A stretch of 64,000 nucleotides of DNA. It comes from Verrucomicrobiota bacterium. GTDB taxonomy: Bacteria > Verrucomicrobiota > Verrucomicrobiia > Verrucomicrobiales > Verrucomicrobiaceae. Made by a program: the position numbers and the translations under genes. Shown here piece by piece: positions 18,680 through 27,369 of the stretch. The DNA lies in NCBI GenBank assembly GCA_017301975.1, contig JAFLEI010000006.1, positions 62,001-126,000 of the forward strand, read 5' to 3'. The notes beneath the pieces were generated by a model that was given only the letters and a program-made list of their open reading frames with translations, ran no database searches and was not told where the DNA came from. Positions within the stretch are counted from its first letter, which is position 1. Every line of letters begins with the position of its first letter.

Positions 18680-19993
18680 GTGAACAACGACCCCGCCAAA
18701 CCCCAGCAGCGCTTCGAAGACTTGCGCGGCATCCTGCGCTATGTGCCGCAATTCCGGCAGCGTATTTTTGTGATCGCCTTTGACGGTGCGCTGATGACGC
18801 AGCCAGGCTTTGCCAGCCTGCTTCAGGACGTGGCGGTGCTGCAGTCGCTCAACATCGAGGTCGTGCTCGTCTTTGGCGCTCGCGCTCAGGTGCAGGCGCT
18901 GGCAAAGAAACGCGGCATCACTCTTTACAATGACGACGGCATGGGCCGGACCGACGCCGCAGGCATCGAGATCGCGGTGGACGCGATCATGCGGCAGTGC
19001 AGCGACCTGATGGCGGATTTGACCGCGCTGGAGATGCCGGTGGCCGTTTCCAATGCCCTGGCAGTACATCCGGCTGGCGTGATCGACGGTGTGGACCAGG
19101 AATTCACCGGACGCATCGAACGTGTGGACGAAGAGTCCCTGCGGGCGCTGCTGAAGGCGGACATCATTCCCATTCTGCCCCCGCTGGGCTATGATGGCAA
19201 AGGCACCACTCTGCGATTAAACTCCGATGCGGTGGCCGTCGAGGTCGCCATCGCACTGCGGGCCGCGAAAGTCATCTTCGTTGCCGAATCAGGCATCACC
19301 GCCCCAGATGGCAAGCGTCTGGAACAGCTCTCCGTGGCGGAGGCCCGGGAGATGCACAAGCGCAAGGATTCCAAGCACGACGTCAGCATGCTCTCCAAGT
19401 TGCGCTACGCCGCGCTGGCCTGCCAGGAAGGCGTGCCGCGGGTTCACATCGTCGATGGCACGCAGGATGAAGCGCTGCTGGCGGAACTCTTCTCCAATGA
19501 AGGAGTCGGCACGATGATCCATGCCGATGACTACCAGCAGATTCGCAAGGCCCGCTCTTCCGACGTCCCTGCGCTGCTCTCCATGATGCAGCAGAGCGTG
19601 GACGACGCCGCGCTGGTGCCGCGCACGCGTGATCAAATTCAATCCAAGATCAAAGACTTCTTCGTTCTCGAACTCGATGGCAACCCCATCGGCTCCGTCG
19701 CCGTGCATGCCTATGAGGAGGATGGTCGGAAAATCGCCGAACTGGCCTGCCTCTTTGTGCGGCGCTCGCACAAAAACAAGAACCACGGGCGCAAGCTGGT
19801 GGCTTTCGCCGAAGAGCAGGCGCGGCAGCGGGGCTGCGAGGTCATCGTGGCGCTCAGCACGCAGGCGTTTCGCTTCTTTGAGGAAAAGATGGGCTACACC
19901 GTGACCGACCCTGCCGCACTGCCTCTCAGCCGCCGTGAAAAATACGACAAGAGCGGGCGGAACTCCAAGGTGCTCGTCAAGGCGCTGAAATAG
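18680..19993 (+). CDS. argA: N-acetylglutamate synthase (amino-acid kinase + GNAT)
   Basis: First step of arginine synthesis: acetyl-CoA plus glutamate gives N-acetylglutamate. Residues ~15-290 form the amino-acid-kinase fold (FVIAFDGALM, VLVFGARAQVQAL, IIPILPPLGYDGKG, RLNSDAVAVEVAIAL, VHIVDGTQDEALLAELF). Residues ~295-437 form the GNAT acetyltransferase (ELACLFVRRSHKNKNHGRKLV, FEEKMGYT), the classical ArgA two-domain layout. GTG 18680 (MNNDPAKPQQRF) is preferred because the ATG at 18635 overlaps the previous gene and adds a Cys-rich stretch with no family match. Located 11 nt after the small protein. Confidence 0.9.
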   Translation: MNNDPAKPQQRFEDLRGILRYVPQFRQRIFVIAFDGALMTQPGFASLLQDVAVLQSLNIEVVLVFGARAQVQALAKKRGITLYNDDGMGRTDAAGIEIAVDAIMRQCSDLMADLTALEMPVAVSNALAVHPAGVIDGVDQEFTGRIERVDEESLRALLKADIIPILPPLGYDGKGTTLRLNSDAVAVEVAIALRAAKVIFVAESGITAPDGKRLEQLSVAEAREMHKRKDSKHDVSMLSKLRYAALACQEGVPRVHIVDGTQDEALLAELFSNEGVGTMIHADDYQQIRKARSSDVPALLSMMQQSVDDAALVPRTRDQIQSKIKDFFVLELDGNPIGSVAVHAYEEDGRKIAELACLFVRRSHKNKNHGRKLVAFAEEQARQRGCEVIVALSTQAFRFFEEKMGYTVTDPAALPLSRREKYDKSGRNSKVLVKALK

Positions 19994-20008
19994 CGTGGTG
20001 CCGCGACG

Positions 20009-20587
20009 CTATTTGACGCGTTCGACTTTCGAGTAAGCCAGCGCCTGCTCCGCAATGGCGATCGCCTTGTCCTGCAGTTTTTCACCGATGTAGCGCTGCT
20101 GAAATTCCACCCGGCATTTGCGGCCGTTCTTCGCGAAGGCCACCCAGAACTCCGTCGATTTGATGCGTTCGGCAGCGCTCGTTGCATCGGACCATTCATA
20201 GTGGACGGATCCGCTGCGCGACACCTCATGCAGCCCCTTGGAGCTGAGCGTCACGGAGTAGCCCAGGCCCTGCCAGCCCAGCCAGGTGACCGCCAGGCCG
20301 AGCAAAAGCAGCAGTCCCCCCAGAAAGATGGACGGCGCGATGGGCTTGATCCGCCCAAAGAAACCGCCGTTGCCAAACTCCAGTGCGAAAAATTTCACCC
20401 GTCCATACATGACCTTCACCAGCACCAATGCGGCGATGACAAGCAGCGGCCCTCCCCCGAGCAGAAGGTAGGTGTAAACATCTCCAATCATGAGCATCAC
20501 CCCATTGCCTGCGTCACTGCCTTTGACCAAGTAGGGGGAAAGGTCCAACGAGCCGGTGATGTCGAAAGAAAAAGGCGACGAATTCAT
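20009..20587 (-). CDS. Two-helix membrane protein, unknown
   Basis: A 192-residue protein with two strong membrane segments (about residues 39-59, YLLLGGGPLLVIAALVLVK, and 86-107, IFLGGLLLLLGLAVTWLGW). A C-terminal soluble domain (~80 residues) is rich in strands (GYSVTLSSKGLHEVSRSG, FWVAFAKNGRKCRVEF), resembling a PH-like or bacterial DUF domain behind a membrane anchor. No motif is recognised. It is convergent with argA, 15 bp apart, and downstream of thrC on the same strand. Confidence 0.6.
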   Translation of the reverse strand: MNSSPFSFDITGSLDLSPYLVKGSDAGNGVMLMIGDVYTYLLLGGGPLLVIAALVLVKVMYGRVKFFALEFGNGGFFGRIKPIAPSIFLGGLLLLLGLAVTWLGWQGLGYSVTLSSKGLHEVSRSGSVHYEWSDATSAAERIKSTEFWVAFAKNGRKCRVEFQQRYIGEKLQDKAIAIAEQALAYSKVERVK

Positions 20588-20630
20588 AAGATTTTCTTTT
20601 TGTGATTAAACTCGCCCGCCACCTTGGCGG

Positions 20631-22001
20631 TCAAGCCTTGGTTCCGTGACTTGTTTGTTGCCGGATGAAGGCCTGCACCGTCGCCACATCCGCCGCCATG
20701 GGCCAGGTTTGCAGCGGTTTTGATTTCAGCGCCTCAAGCGTCGGATGCGTGGGCTCGCTGCCAGTGGCCCGCTGCACGACCTCGGGAAACTTCGCCGGGC
20801 TCGCCGTGGCCAGCACCACGCTGACGCGGTCCTGGGCCATGTCCGTGAAGGCGCAGGCGGTGTGCGGATCGAGCACGTACTGCCAGTCCTTCCACATCTG
20901 GGCGATCACTTTGACAATGGTGTCATCGTCCATTCGCGTGGAACGCAGCGAGGTCTTGGGCAGCTCGATTTTAAAGGGGGCGCCCGATTTGATCTGAGCC
21001 ATGACTTCACGCACACGCTCCGCGCTTTGACTGAGGATGTAATAGAGGAAGCGCTCAAAGTTCGACGCGGCCTGGATGTCCATGCTGGGCGCATGACTCG
21101 GGTGCACGTCGCTCTGGCTGTACTCACCGCTGCTGAAGAAGCGGTGGAGGATGTCGTTTTGATTCGTCGCCACGCGGAATCCGCCCGCGGGCATGCCCAT
21201 CCGCTGCGCCATCCATCCGGCCAGCACATTGCCAAAATTCCCGGTCGGCACCACATATTCCGCCGAGGCACGCGCATGCTCCGGCAGCTTGAGGCTGGCC
21301 CAGATGTAGTACACGCATTGCGCCAGCACGCGGGCGATGTTGATCGAGTTCACCGCGGAAAGATTCACCGAGTTCGCGAAGGCGGTGTCGCCAAACGTCT
21401 CCTTCACCACGCGCTGCGCATCGTCAAAAGTGCCGGGCACGGGAATGGCGAAGACATTGTCCGCCCCGGTGCAGGCCATCTGCCGCTCCTGCAGCGGAGC
21501 CACGCGCCCGTTCGGATAGAGAATGAAAATGGTGATGCCATCGCGGCCCAGGCAGCCGTGGATCGCCGCCGAGCCGGTGTCTCCCGAAGTGGCGCCGAGA
21601 ACAGAGAGGCGTTTGCCGGTGTGCTCCACCTGGCGCTTGTACAGCAGGCCCAGCAGTTGCAGCGCAAAGTCCTTGAAGGCCAGCGTCGGCCCGTGGAAGA
21701 GCTCCAGCACGTAGGTCTTGTCCGTGATTTTCTTCAGCGGCGCCACATCCGGGGAATCAAAGCGCCGATAGGCCTCCGCCGTGAGCTGATGCCACTCGGC
21801 ATTGCTGATCTCCGGGGCGAAGAGGGTGAAGAACTCCGCCGCAAGCTGCGGGTAAGTCAGCTTTGACCACGCGGGCAGCTTGTCTGCGATGTCCGGCAGC
21901 TTCTCCGGCAGAAACAGTCCGCCATCCGGTGCCAGCCCGGCTTCAACGGCTTCAGAGAACGTGTGCGGCTGCGTCTGGCCGCGGGTGGAAAGGTAATGCA
22001 T
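20631..22001 (-). CDS. thrC: Threonine synthase
   Basis: PLP-dependent conversion of O-phosphohomoserine to threonine, cytoplasmic. The 456-residue length fits the long ThrC class. The N-terminal ThrC domain begins MHYLSTRGQ and APDGGLFLPE. The PLP-Lys is in GPTLAFKDFALQLLG. The phosphate-binding region is VLGATSGDTGSAAIHG, and PTGNFGNVLAGWMAQRMG is typical of the family. A well-placed ATG at 22001 opens the frame. It is followed on the strand by the membrane protein at 20009-20587 with a 43-bp gap. Confidence 0.95.
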   Translation of the reverse strand: MHYLSTRGQTQPHTFSEAVEAGLAPDGGLFLPEKLPDIADKLPAWSKLTYPQLAAEFFTLFAPEISNAEWHQLTAEAYRRFDSPDVAPLKKITDKTYVLELFHGPTLAFKDFALQLLGLLYKRQVEHTGKRLSVLGATSGDTGSAAIHGCLGRDGITIFILYPNGRVAPLQERQMACTGADNVFAIPVPGTFDDAQRVVKETFGDTAFANSVNLSAVNSINIARVLAQCVYYIWASLKLPEHARASAEYVVPTGNFGNVLAGWMAQRMGMPAGGFRVATNQNDILHRFFSSGEYSQSDVHPSHAPSMDIQAASNFERFLYYILSQSAERVREVMAQIKSGAPFKIELPKTSLRSTRMDDDTIVKVIAQMWKDWQYVLDPHTACAFTDMAQDRVSVVLATASPAKFPEVVQRATGSEPTHPTLEALKSKPLQTWPMAADVATVQAFIRQQTSHGTKA

Positions 22002-22051
22002 GCGAATCTAGGAGGGAGGATGCATTCTCGCTTGGGATTTGGAGAGACTCA

Positions 22052-22705
22052 ATGGCTGTTTCACCACACGAAACTGGCTTTTACTCATTTTCCAGATTCA
22101 AATGTGTGGTAGCGGTGGCCAGCAAGCCAGTTCACAACAACCATCGTTTAAATATGGGAGGATTTTCGTCTGTTTTCGTGCGCATTCCGGACGGCCAAGA
22201 TCCCTGGGGCGCCGCCACAAACATTGCCCGTTTGCTGCACGACTCATCCCCTGGCAACAGGAATTCGTTGTGGGTACAATACACGGATGGTTTTTCATGG
22301 CTGCACGTTGAGGGCTGGGAAAATTTCCAGACCTTGCCGCCTGCTCTCTCAACCGCCGGCCACGAGGTGATCTATCTGATCTGCCATGAAGGATCGGGCA
22401 GTTGCGGCTATCTGCATTTTTTAGACGGCATCTGCCTTCGCGAGATCTCGGTTTCAGACCGGATATTATACAGTAATTCGGGAGTCGAAGAAGTTTGGGA
22501 GCCTTCAGCGCGTGATCATGAGGCGAAAAAATTTGCTGCTGAGGGAGATGGATTCGAATGGCCTCATTGCTTGCGTGCCGAGATAATTCTCAGAGCTTTC
22601 AGCCTGCCTTCTCCATGGTCTGGAGGTGACCTCGAAATTTTGGACATCTGCATCTCTGTCGCCAATCCTGAAGAGAACGACATGAGTCATTCATTGGCGG
22701 AATAA
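22052..22705 (+). CDS. Orphan soluble protein of unusual composition
   Basis: A 217-residue protein; start chosen at ATG 22052, just upstream of thrC and divergent from it, since the longer frame would run antisense into thrC. The sequence is unlike its neighbours: noticeably lower GC, more rare-looking codons, and rich in Trp, Ser and Cys (SLWVQYTDGFSWLHVEGWE, LICHEGSGSCGYLHFLDG). No signal peptide or membrane segment. The style recalls small immunity-type proteins that follow toxins, but no toxin gene is adjacent. Function unknown; horizontal acquisition is inferred from composition. Confidence 0.55.
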   Translation: MAVSPHETGFYSFSRFKCVVAVASKPVHNNHRLNMGGFSSVFVRIPDGQDPWGAATNIARLLHDSSPGNRNSLWVQYTDGFSWLHVEGWENFQTLPPALSTAGHEVIYLICHEGSGSCGYLHFLDGICLREISVSDRILYSNSGVEEVWEPSARDHEAKKFAAEGDGFEWPHCLRAEIILRAFSLPSPWSGGDLEILDICISVANPEENDMSHSLAE

Positions 22706-22739
22706 ACAACGCGGTTTCCTGCGGCAAGGGACATGCCTT

Positions 22740-23690
22740 CTACTTCTTCCGCGCAATGAACACATCCACCTGCTGGCCCACGTAGAGGGGCTGATCCTTG
22801 GGTTTGTCGAATTTGTAGATCACCTGCAGCACGCGGGTGTCCACGCGTTCGGTGCTGGCACCGGTGAGGGAGACTTTGGGGATGACGTAGGGCTCAATCC
22901 GGACAAACTGCGCTTTGAATTTTTTTGAGGAGTCGCTCTTGAGGGAGAAGGTGGCGTCGAGGCCCGAGGCCACTTCCATGGCGTTTTGTTCGTCCACATC
23001 CGCCCGCACATGCAGGGTGGAAATGTCCCCCAGCACCAGCGCGGGCTCCTTGTTGGCCGGGGAGGCGTATTCACCGGCCCGGATGTTGACCTGGAGGATG
23101 GTGCCGGCCTTCGGCGCTTTGACTGTGAGGCGGTCAATGAGGAGTTCGGTCTGCTGAACCTCGGCCTTGGCGGATGAGAGCTGCGCCTCAGCGGCCTGCA
23201 TCTGCGCCTTCGCCACGAGCACGTCATTGGTGCGGTTGCGGAGGTCATCCTGGCTGATGGCACGCTGATCGGTGATGGACGTCATGCGGTCGAGCATGTC
23301 CTGCACCTTCGCAAGCTGGGCGCGGTTGATGGCGATGTTTGCCTGCGCAATGGCGATGGCCGCCTGCTGCTTGAGCAAGGAGGCGCGCAGTTCGCGATCA
23401 TCGAGAATGAGCAGTGGATCGCCCTCCTTGACGACTTGATTGACCGCGACCTTGACCGCCTCCACCAAGCCTGGAACCGGCACGCCGATGGCGACGTTTT
23501 CATCTTTGGCTTCGAGAATGCCGGTGGCGGCGATGTCATCTATCGCATTTTTCTGCGGTGGCAGAACCGGCGGCGGGGGGATGCGGGTCTCCTGACTGCG
23601 GATGGTCTGCAACACAAAGCCCATGGCGAACACTCCAGCGACGGCAAGCAGATAGGTGGAATAGCGGATGGCAGTGGAGACGAGATTCAT
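22740..23690 (-). CDS. HlyD/RND-type membrane fusion protein
   Basis: A 316-residue periplasmic adaptor. The start at ATG 23690 (MNLVSTAIRYSTYLLAVAGVFAMGF) gives one N-terminal membrane anchor; the longer frame adds 25 unlikely residues. A lipoyl/biotinyl-like half (ATGILEAKDENVAIGVPVPG) is followed by a long helical hairpin (about residues 100-190, heptad-like, LLKQQAAIAIAQANIAINRAQL), the second lipoyl half (LTVKAPKAGTILQVNIRAGEY) and a beta-barrel domain. Such proteins bridge an ABC or RND pump to the outer membrane or act with MacB-type exporters. No pump gene is adjacent, so the partner is elsewhere. Confidence 0.82.
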   Translation of the reverse strand: MNLVSTAIRYSTYLLAVAGVFAMGFVLQTIRSQETRIPPPPVLPPQKNAIDDIAATGILEAKDENVAIGVPVPGLVEAVKVAVNQVVKEGDPLLILDDRELRASLLKQQAAIAIAQANIAINRAQLAKVQDMLDRMTSITDQRAISQDDLRNRTNDVLVAKAQMQAAEAQLSSAKAEVQQTELLIDRLTVKAPKAGTILQVNIRAGEYASPANKEPALVLGDISTLHVRADVDEQNAMEVASGLDATFSLKSDSSKKFKAQFVRIEPYVIPKVSLTGASTERVDTRVLQVIYKFDKPKDQPLYVGQQVDVFIARKK

Positions 23691-23822
23691 GAACAGAACA
23701 GAGTAACTGGCGAAAGCATAATGGCGAATACGTTCTCCGCAGCCAAACGGCGAAAGCGGATTCACGAATGACTGGCAAAATTACGCTCGACGAGGGGGCC
23801 GGGAAAGTCTCAAATCGATGCC

Positions 23823-24377
23823 ATGAAAAAGGAGCCGGGCATTGCAGCACAGATCATCCGTCAGGGCGGTGAAGTGGTGGTGATCGTGCTGGTGGCGGCC
23901 GGGCTGCAGGCCATGTGGAACGCCCGCTGGCTGAGCGCACAAGCGTTTTGCCTCGTGGTGCTGCTGGCGGCGTTTGCGAAGACAGTGTTCTTTTTCGTGG
24001 AGAATCTCCGGCACATCCTGATGGCCACGCAGGACGACATGCCCTACCACCGCGTACTCGGCCTCATGGGGGTGAACATGGCGCAGATCACGCTGGCTTT
24101 TGCGCTCGACTACTGGTGCCTGGAAACGGCGGAACCGGCCAGCTTCAGCGAAATCGACCCCGCATGGAACCAGGGCGAGCAGGTGTTTGAGTTTTTCTTT
24201 TTCAGCGTTCTGAACTTCTCGTTTTTCGGTTTTGGCGATGTAACGCCGCAGACCATCCCGGCCAAGCTGGTCACGATGATGGAGGTGCTGCTGGGCTTCT
24301 TCACCGTCATCTTCCTGCTCTCCGATTTTGTCAGCCTCAAGGATTCGCTGCGGATCCGGAAGCCGAAGGACGACTGA
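23823..24377 (+). CDS. Potassium-channel-like membrane protein
   Basis: A 184-residue integral membrane protein with about four hydrophobic segments. The C-terminal third has pore-loop architecture: a pore helix (FFFFSVLNFSFF), then a filter-like GFGD (residues 136-139) and VTP, followed by an inner helix (MMEVLLGFFTVIFLLSDF). This matches the Ion_trans_2/KcsA-type filter TxGYGDxxP with Ser-Phe-Phe in place of the usual Thr-Val-Gly lead-in. No RCK/TrkA domain is attached. It is divergent from the HlyD-like gene. Ion selectivity cannot be settled from sequence. Confidence 0.6.
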   Translation: MKKEPGIAAQIIRQGGEVVVIVLVAAGLQAMWNARWLSAQAFCLVVLLAAFAKTVFFFVENLRHILMATQDDMPYHRVLGLMGVNMAQITLAFALDYWCLETAEPASFSEIDPAWNQGEQVFEFFFFSVLNFSFFGFGDVTPQTIPAKLVTMMEVLLGFFTVIFLLSDFVSLKDSLRIRKPKDD

Positions 24378-24419
24378 TCCGCGTCTTGCACCTGCGGGCG
24401 GGCGCTCTACGCTGGGAGC

Positions 24420-24632
24420 ATGGACCGACCCGCCGCCATTGCCCAGATCCGCGAAGCCTGCAAAAACATCGCGCTGCAATTCATGAAAATTCACCCTGCC
24501 GTGCCCGGACTGGCCGACGAGGAGACGCAGAAGGAGTGCTTCCGCAGCGTGCATGAAATGACCGTGCTGCTGGAGACGATCAAAAAGAAGATCGGCCGGC
24601 TTGAACGTTCCGATGACAGCACGCTGCTCTGA
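24420..24632 (+). CDS. Small helical protein, unknown
   Basis: A 70-residue soluble protein (MDRPAAIAQIREACKNIALQ ... EMTVLLETIKKKIGRLERSD), mainly helical, without recognisable domain. It begins 42 bp after the channel-like gene and ends 46 bp before the esterase start, so it could be part of the same transcript. The existence of the gene rests on its position and a plausible start; conservation is untested. Confidence 0.45.
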   Translation: MDRPAAIAQIREACKNIALQFMKIHPAVPGLADEETQKECFRSVHEMTVLLETIKKKIGRLERSDDSTLL

Positions 24633-24678
24633 CATTTGGCTTACTTGCCCAACCCAGCCCCTGATACGACAATCCACC

Positions 24679-26307
24679 ATGAAACACGTCATTACCTGCC
24701 TCCTGCTGCTGGCCACCTGCCTGCAGGCCGAGGTGAAACTGCCCGCCCTTTTTTCCGACGGCATGGTCCTGCAGCAGGCACAGCTTGTGCGGATCTGGGG
24801 GACGGCGGATGTGGGCGAAGATGTGAAGGTCACCTTTGGCGATCAGTCGCACAGTTCGCTGACGGACCCGTCCGGCAAATGGTCGCTCACGCTGAACCCG
24901 ATGAACGCAAACGCCCAGCCCGCCGACCTCGTGGTGAGTGGCAAAAACACGATCACGCTGAAAAACGTCCTCGTCGGCGAGGTGTGGATCTGCTCAGGGC
25001 AGTCGAACATGCAGTGGACGGTGCAGCAGGCCGGCAAAGCCCAGGAGGAAATCGCCGCCGCGAATCATCCTCAGATTCGCATGTTCAATGTCGAACGCAC
25101 CCCGAGCATGACGCCCCAGGCCGACTGCAAGGGCACGTGGAAAGAGGCCACCAGCGCGAATGTGGGGCAGTTTTCCGCCGTGGGTTACTTCTTTGGGCGT
25201 CACCTGCATCAAGTGCTGAAGGTGCCGGTCGGGCTGATCAACACCTCTTGGGGCGGCACGCGCATCGAAGCCTGGACGAGCCGCGAAGCCCTGGAAGAAC
25301 GCCCCTGCGCCACCGAAATGCTCTCCGACTGGAAGGATGCCGTCGCCAACTGGGATGGCGCGAAGGAGCAGGCCGCCTTTGAGCTCCGCAAAGCCGAATG
25401 GCAGGTGCAGGCACAGAAGATCGACGCTGAAAACGCCCAGTTGTCCGCCGCTCAAAAGAAGCCCAAGCCACCGGCACCGCGCCCTCCGGAAGACCCCACC
25501 AAGACACCGCATCACCCCAGCGTGCTCTTCAACGGCATGGTCGCCCCGCTGATCCCCTATGCCATCAAAGGCGCCATCTGGTATCAGGGCGAGTCCAATC
25601 AACGCCGAGCCTTTCAGTATCAAGAACTGCTCCCCACCATGATCAATGACTGGCGCAAGCAGTGGGCGGAGCCGTTTTCCTTCTACATCGTGCAACTGGC
25701 AAACTTTGGGAACGGCAGGCCCGTGACCACTGAAGCCGGCGTCCCCGACACCTGGGCGGAACTGCAGGAGGCGCAGACGCTGACGGCTCAAACTCTCGAC
25801 AAATGCGGCATCGCCATCATCAACGACATTGGAGAGCAAAATGACATCCATCCCAAGAACAAGCAGGAGGTGGGCCGCCGCCTTGCCTTGTGGGCCCTGG
25901 CCAAAGACTATGGCAAGTCCGGCGCCGAATACTGCGGCCCGCTTTATCTCTCCTCCGTGGTGCAGGGAGGCAAGATTCGCGTTCAGTTCACCCACACGGG
26001 CTCAGGCTTGAAAACACGCGATGGTGGCGAGCTGAAGAGTTTCCAGATCGCGGGAGCCGATCAAAAATGGGTGTGGGCCAAGGCCAAGATCGAAGGCGAC
26101 GAGGTCGTTGTCTGGAGCGAGGCTGTGCCGCAACCCATCGGCGTACGTTATGCCTGGGCGAGCTGGCCGGAGGGCGCGAATCTCATCAATGCCGAGGGGC
26201 TCCCCGCCTCCTGCTTCCGCACCGATGACTTCCTGCCATCCACGCTGGGTGTTGTGTCGCCCTTCAAAGAAACAGCGCCGGCAGTGCCCGCGCCTGTAAA
26301 ACCGTGA
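24679..26307 (+). CDS. Sialate O-acetylesterase family protein
   Basis: A 542-residue secreted SGNH-type esterase predicted to remove O-acetyl groups from sialic acids or other acetylated glycans. The start at ATG 24679 (signal peptide MKHVITCLLLLATCLQA) is preferred to ATG 24601. Motifs: WICSGQSNMQW with nucleophile Ser109; WYQGESN; DIHPKNKQEVGRRLAL with Asp389 and His391 as the other triad residues. An N-terminal beta domain (LPALFSDGMVLQQ) and C-terminal beta module fit the family. Export suggests action on external glycans. It belongs functionally with the N-acetylneuraminate lyase at 14204. Confidence 0.88.
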   Translation: MKHVITCLLLLATCLQAEVKLPALFSDGMVLQQAQLVRIWGTADVGEDVKVTFGDQSHSSLTDPSGKWSLTLNPMNANAQPADLVVSGKNTITLKNVLVGEVWICSGQSNMQWTVQQAGKAQEEIAAANHPQIRMFNVERTPSMTPQADCKGTWKEATSANVGQFSAVGYFFGRHLHQVLKVPVGLINTSWGGTRIEAWTSREALEERPCATEMLSDWKDAVANWDGAKEQAAFELRKAEWQVQAQKIDAENAQLSAAQKKPKPPAPRPPEDPTKTPHHPSVLFNGMVAPLIPYAIKGAIWYQGESNQRRAFQYQELLPTMINDWRKQWAEPFSFYIVQLANFGNGRPVTTEAGVPDTWAELQEAQTLTAQTLDKCGIAIINDIGEQNDIHPKNKQEVGRRLALWALAKDYGKSGAEYCGPLYLSSVVQGGKIRVQFTHTGSGLKTRDGGELKSFQIAGADQKWVWAKAKIEGDEVVVWSEAVPQPIGVRYAWASWPEGANLINAEGLPASCFRTDDFLPSTLGVVSPFKETAPAVPAPVKP

Positions 26308-26322
26308 TCATCCGAGCCTGGC

Positions 26323-27342
26323 GTGCATCTCTTCCTCGCTGATCCCGATACTGCGCCTTTCCTCGCAGACGAACTGCGCCGTGCGGCCCCTGATGCTGCG
26401 CAACGCGAGATCGAAGGCCTTGGCATCACGGCGGACCTGCCGCTGGACGGGCTGCTGCTCGCATTCGCGCGGCAAACTCTTCCGAACGCTGCCGAAGTCC
26501 AAGCAGCGTCGATCAATGCATGGGCGGACCGCATCATCGAGTGCATCGCCGGAGTGTTTCCCGATGACCAGCCATGGCGGCTGCATCTCTGGCCGCAGTA
26601 TGGCGAAGGCAAGGCCGGGCAGCACCGCTGTGAATTAATCCAGGCGAGCCTGATTGAGCGCCTGAAAAAACGGCGCAGACGCCTGTTACGTTCATTGGTT
26701 GAATCTGACGCTCCTTTGGATGCGCAGACCTCCCTCGTGCAGTGCATTCTTACCTCCCCCGAGGCCGGCTGGCTTTCCGCCTCCCCCGCGCCGCAGGGGC
26801 ATTCCCTTCGCAGTTTGATTTCAAGCTTTCCGCGTGGTGAAGTGCCTCTGGCTGACGATAAAAGCGCCCCCTCCCGCGCCTTCACCAAGCTCGTCGAGTC
26901 GGAGCAACGCCTCGGTCGCCGCATCGAGCGCGGCCAGACCTGCGTGGATCTCGGCGCTTCGCCGGGGAGCTGGAGCTACGTGCCCATCCAGCGCGGGGCC
27001 AGCGTCATCGCCATCGACCGCTCCGAACTGCGCGAGGACCTGATGCGCAATCCACGCCTGCATTTTGAAGTCGCTGACGCCTTCAAATACAAGCCGCCCC
27101 AAACCGTGGACTGGCTCGTGTGCGACGTCATCGCCGCCCCCCAGCGCAGCATGGATCTGCTGCTTGAATGGCTGCGCGAAAAGCGCATGCGCAACTTCAT
27201 CGTGACCATCAAATTCAAAGGCCACGAGGACTACCCCCTCCTCGATATCCTCAAACGCGAGGCCCCTCCGCTCTGCGCGGAGTTTCACCTCACACGCCTC
27301 TGCGCGAACAAGAACGAGGTATGCGCGTTCGGCGTGGTTTGA
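26323..27342 (+). CDS. rlmM: RlmM-like rRNA 2'-O-methyltransferase
   Basis: A 339-residue SAM-dependent FtsJ-type methyltransferase, probably acting on 23S rRNA C2498. The C-terminal Rossmann domain has CVDLGASPGSWSYVPIQRGA (motif I), IAIDRSEL, DWLVCDVIAAP and FIVTIKFKG (catalytic Lys-Asp-Lys pattern with a late Glu in NKNEVCAFG). The N-terminal part resembles a divergent THUMP-like domain. GTG 26323 is the start, 15 bp after the esterase stop, so the two are probably co-transcribed. The exact rRNA target is inferred from family similarity. Confidence 0.8.
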   Translation: MHLFLADPDTAPFLADELRRAAPDAAQREIEGLGITADLPLDGLLLAFARQTLPNAAEVQAASINAWADRIIECIAGVFPDDQPWRLHLWPQYGEGKAGQHRCELIQASLIERLKKRRRRLLRSLVESDAPLDAQTSLVQCILTSPEAGWLSASPAPQGHSLRSLISSFPRGEVPLADDKSAPSRAFTKLVESEQRLGRRIERGQTCVDLGASPGSWSYVPIQRGASVIAIDRSELREDLMRNPRLHFEVADAFKYKPPQTVDWLVCDVIAAPQRSMDLLLEWLREKRMRNFIVTIKFKGHEDYPLLDILKREAPPLCAEFHLTRLCANKNEVCAFGVV

Positions 27343-27369
27343 GGATCAGAACGGGGATTCCCGTCTCAC

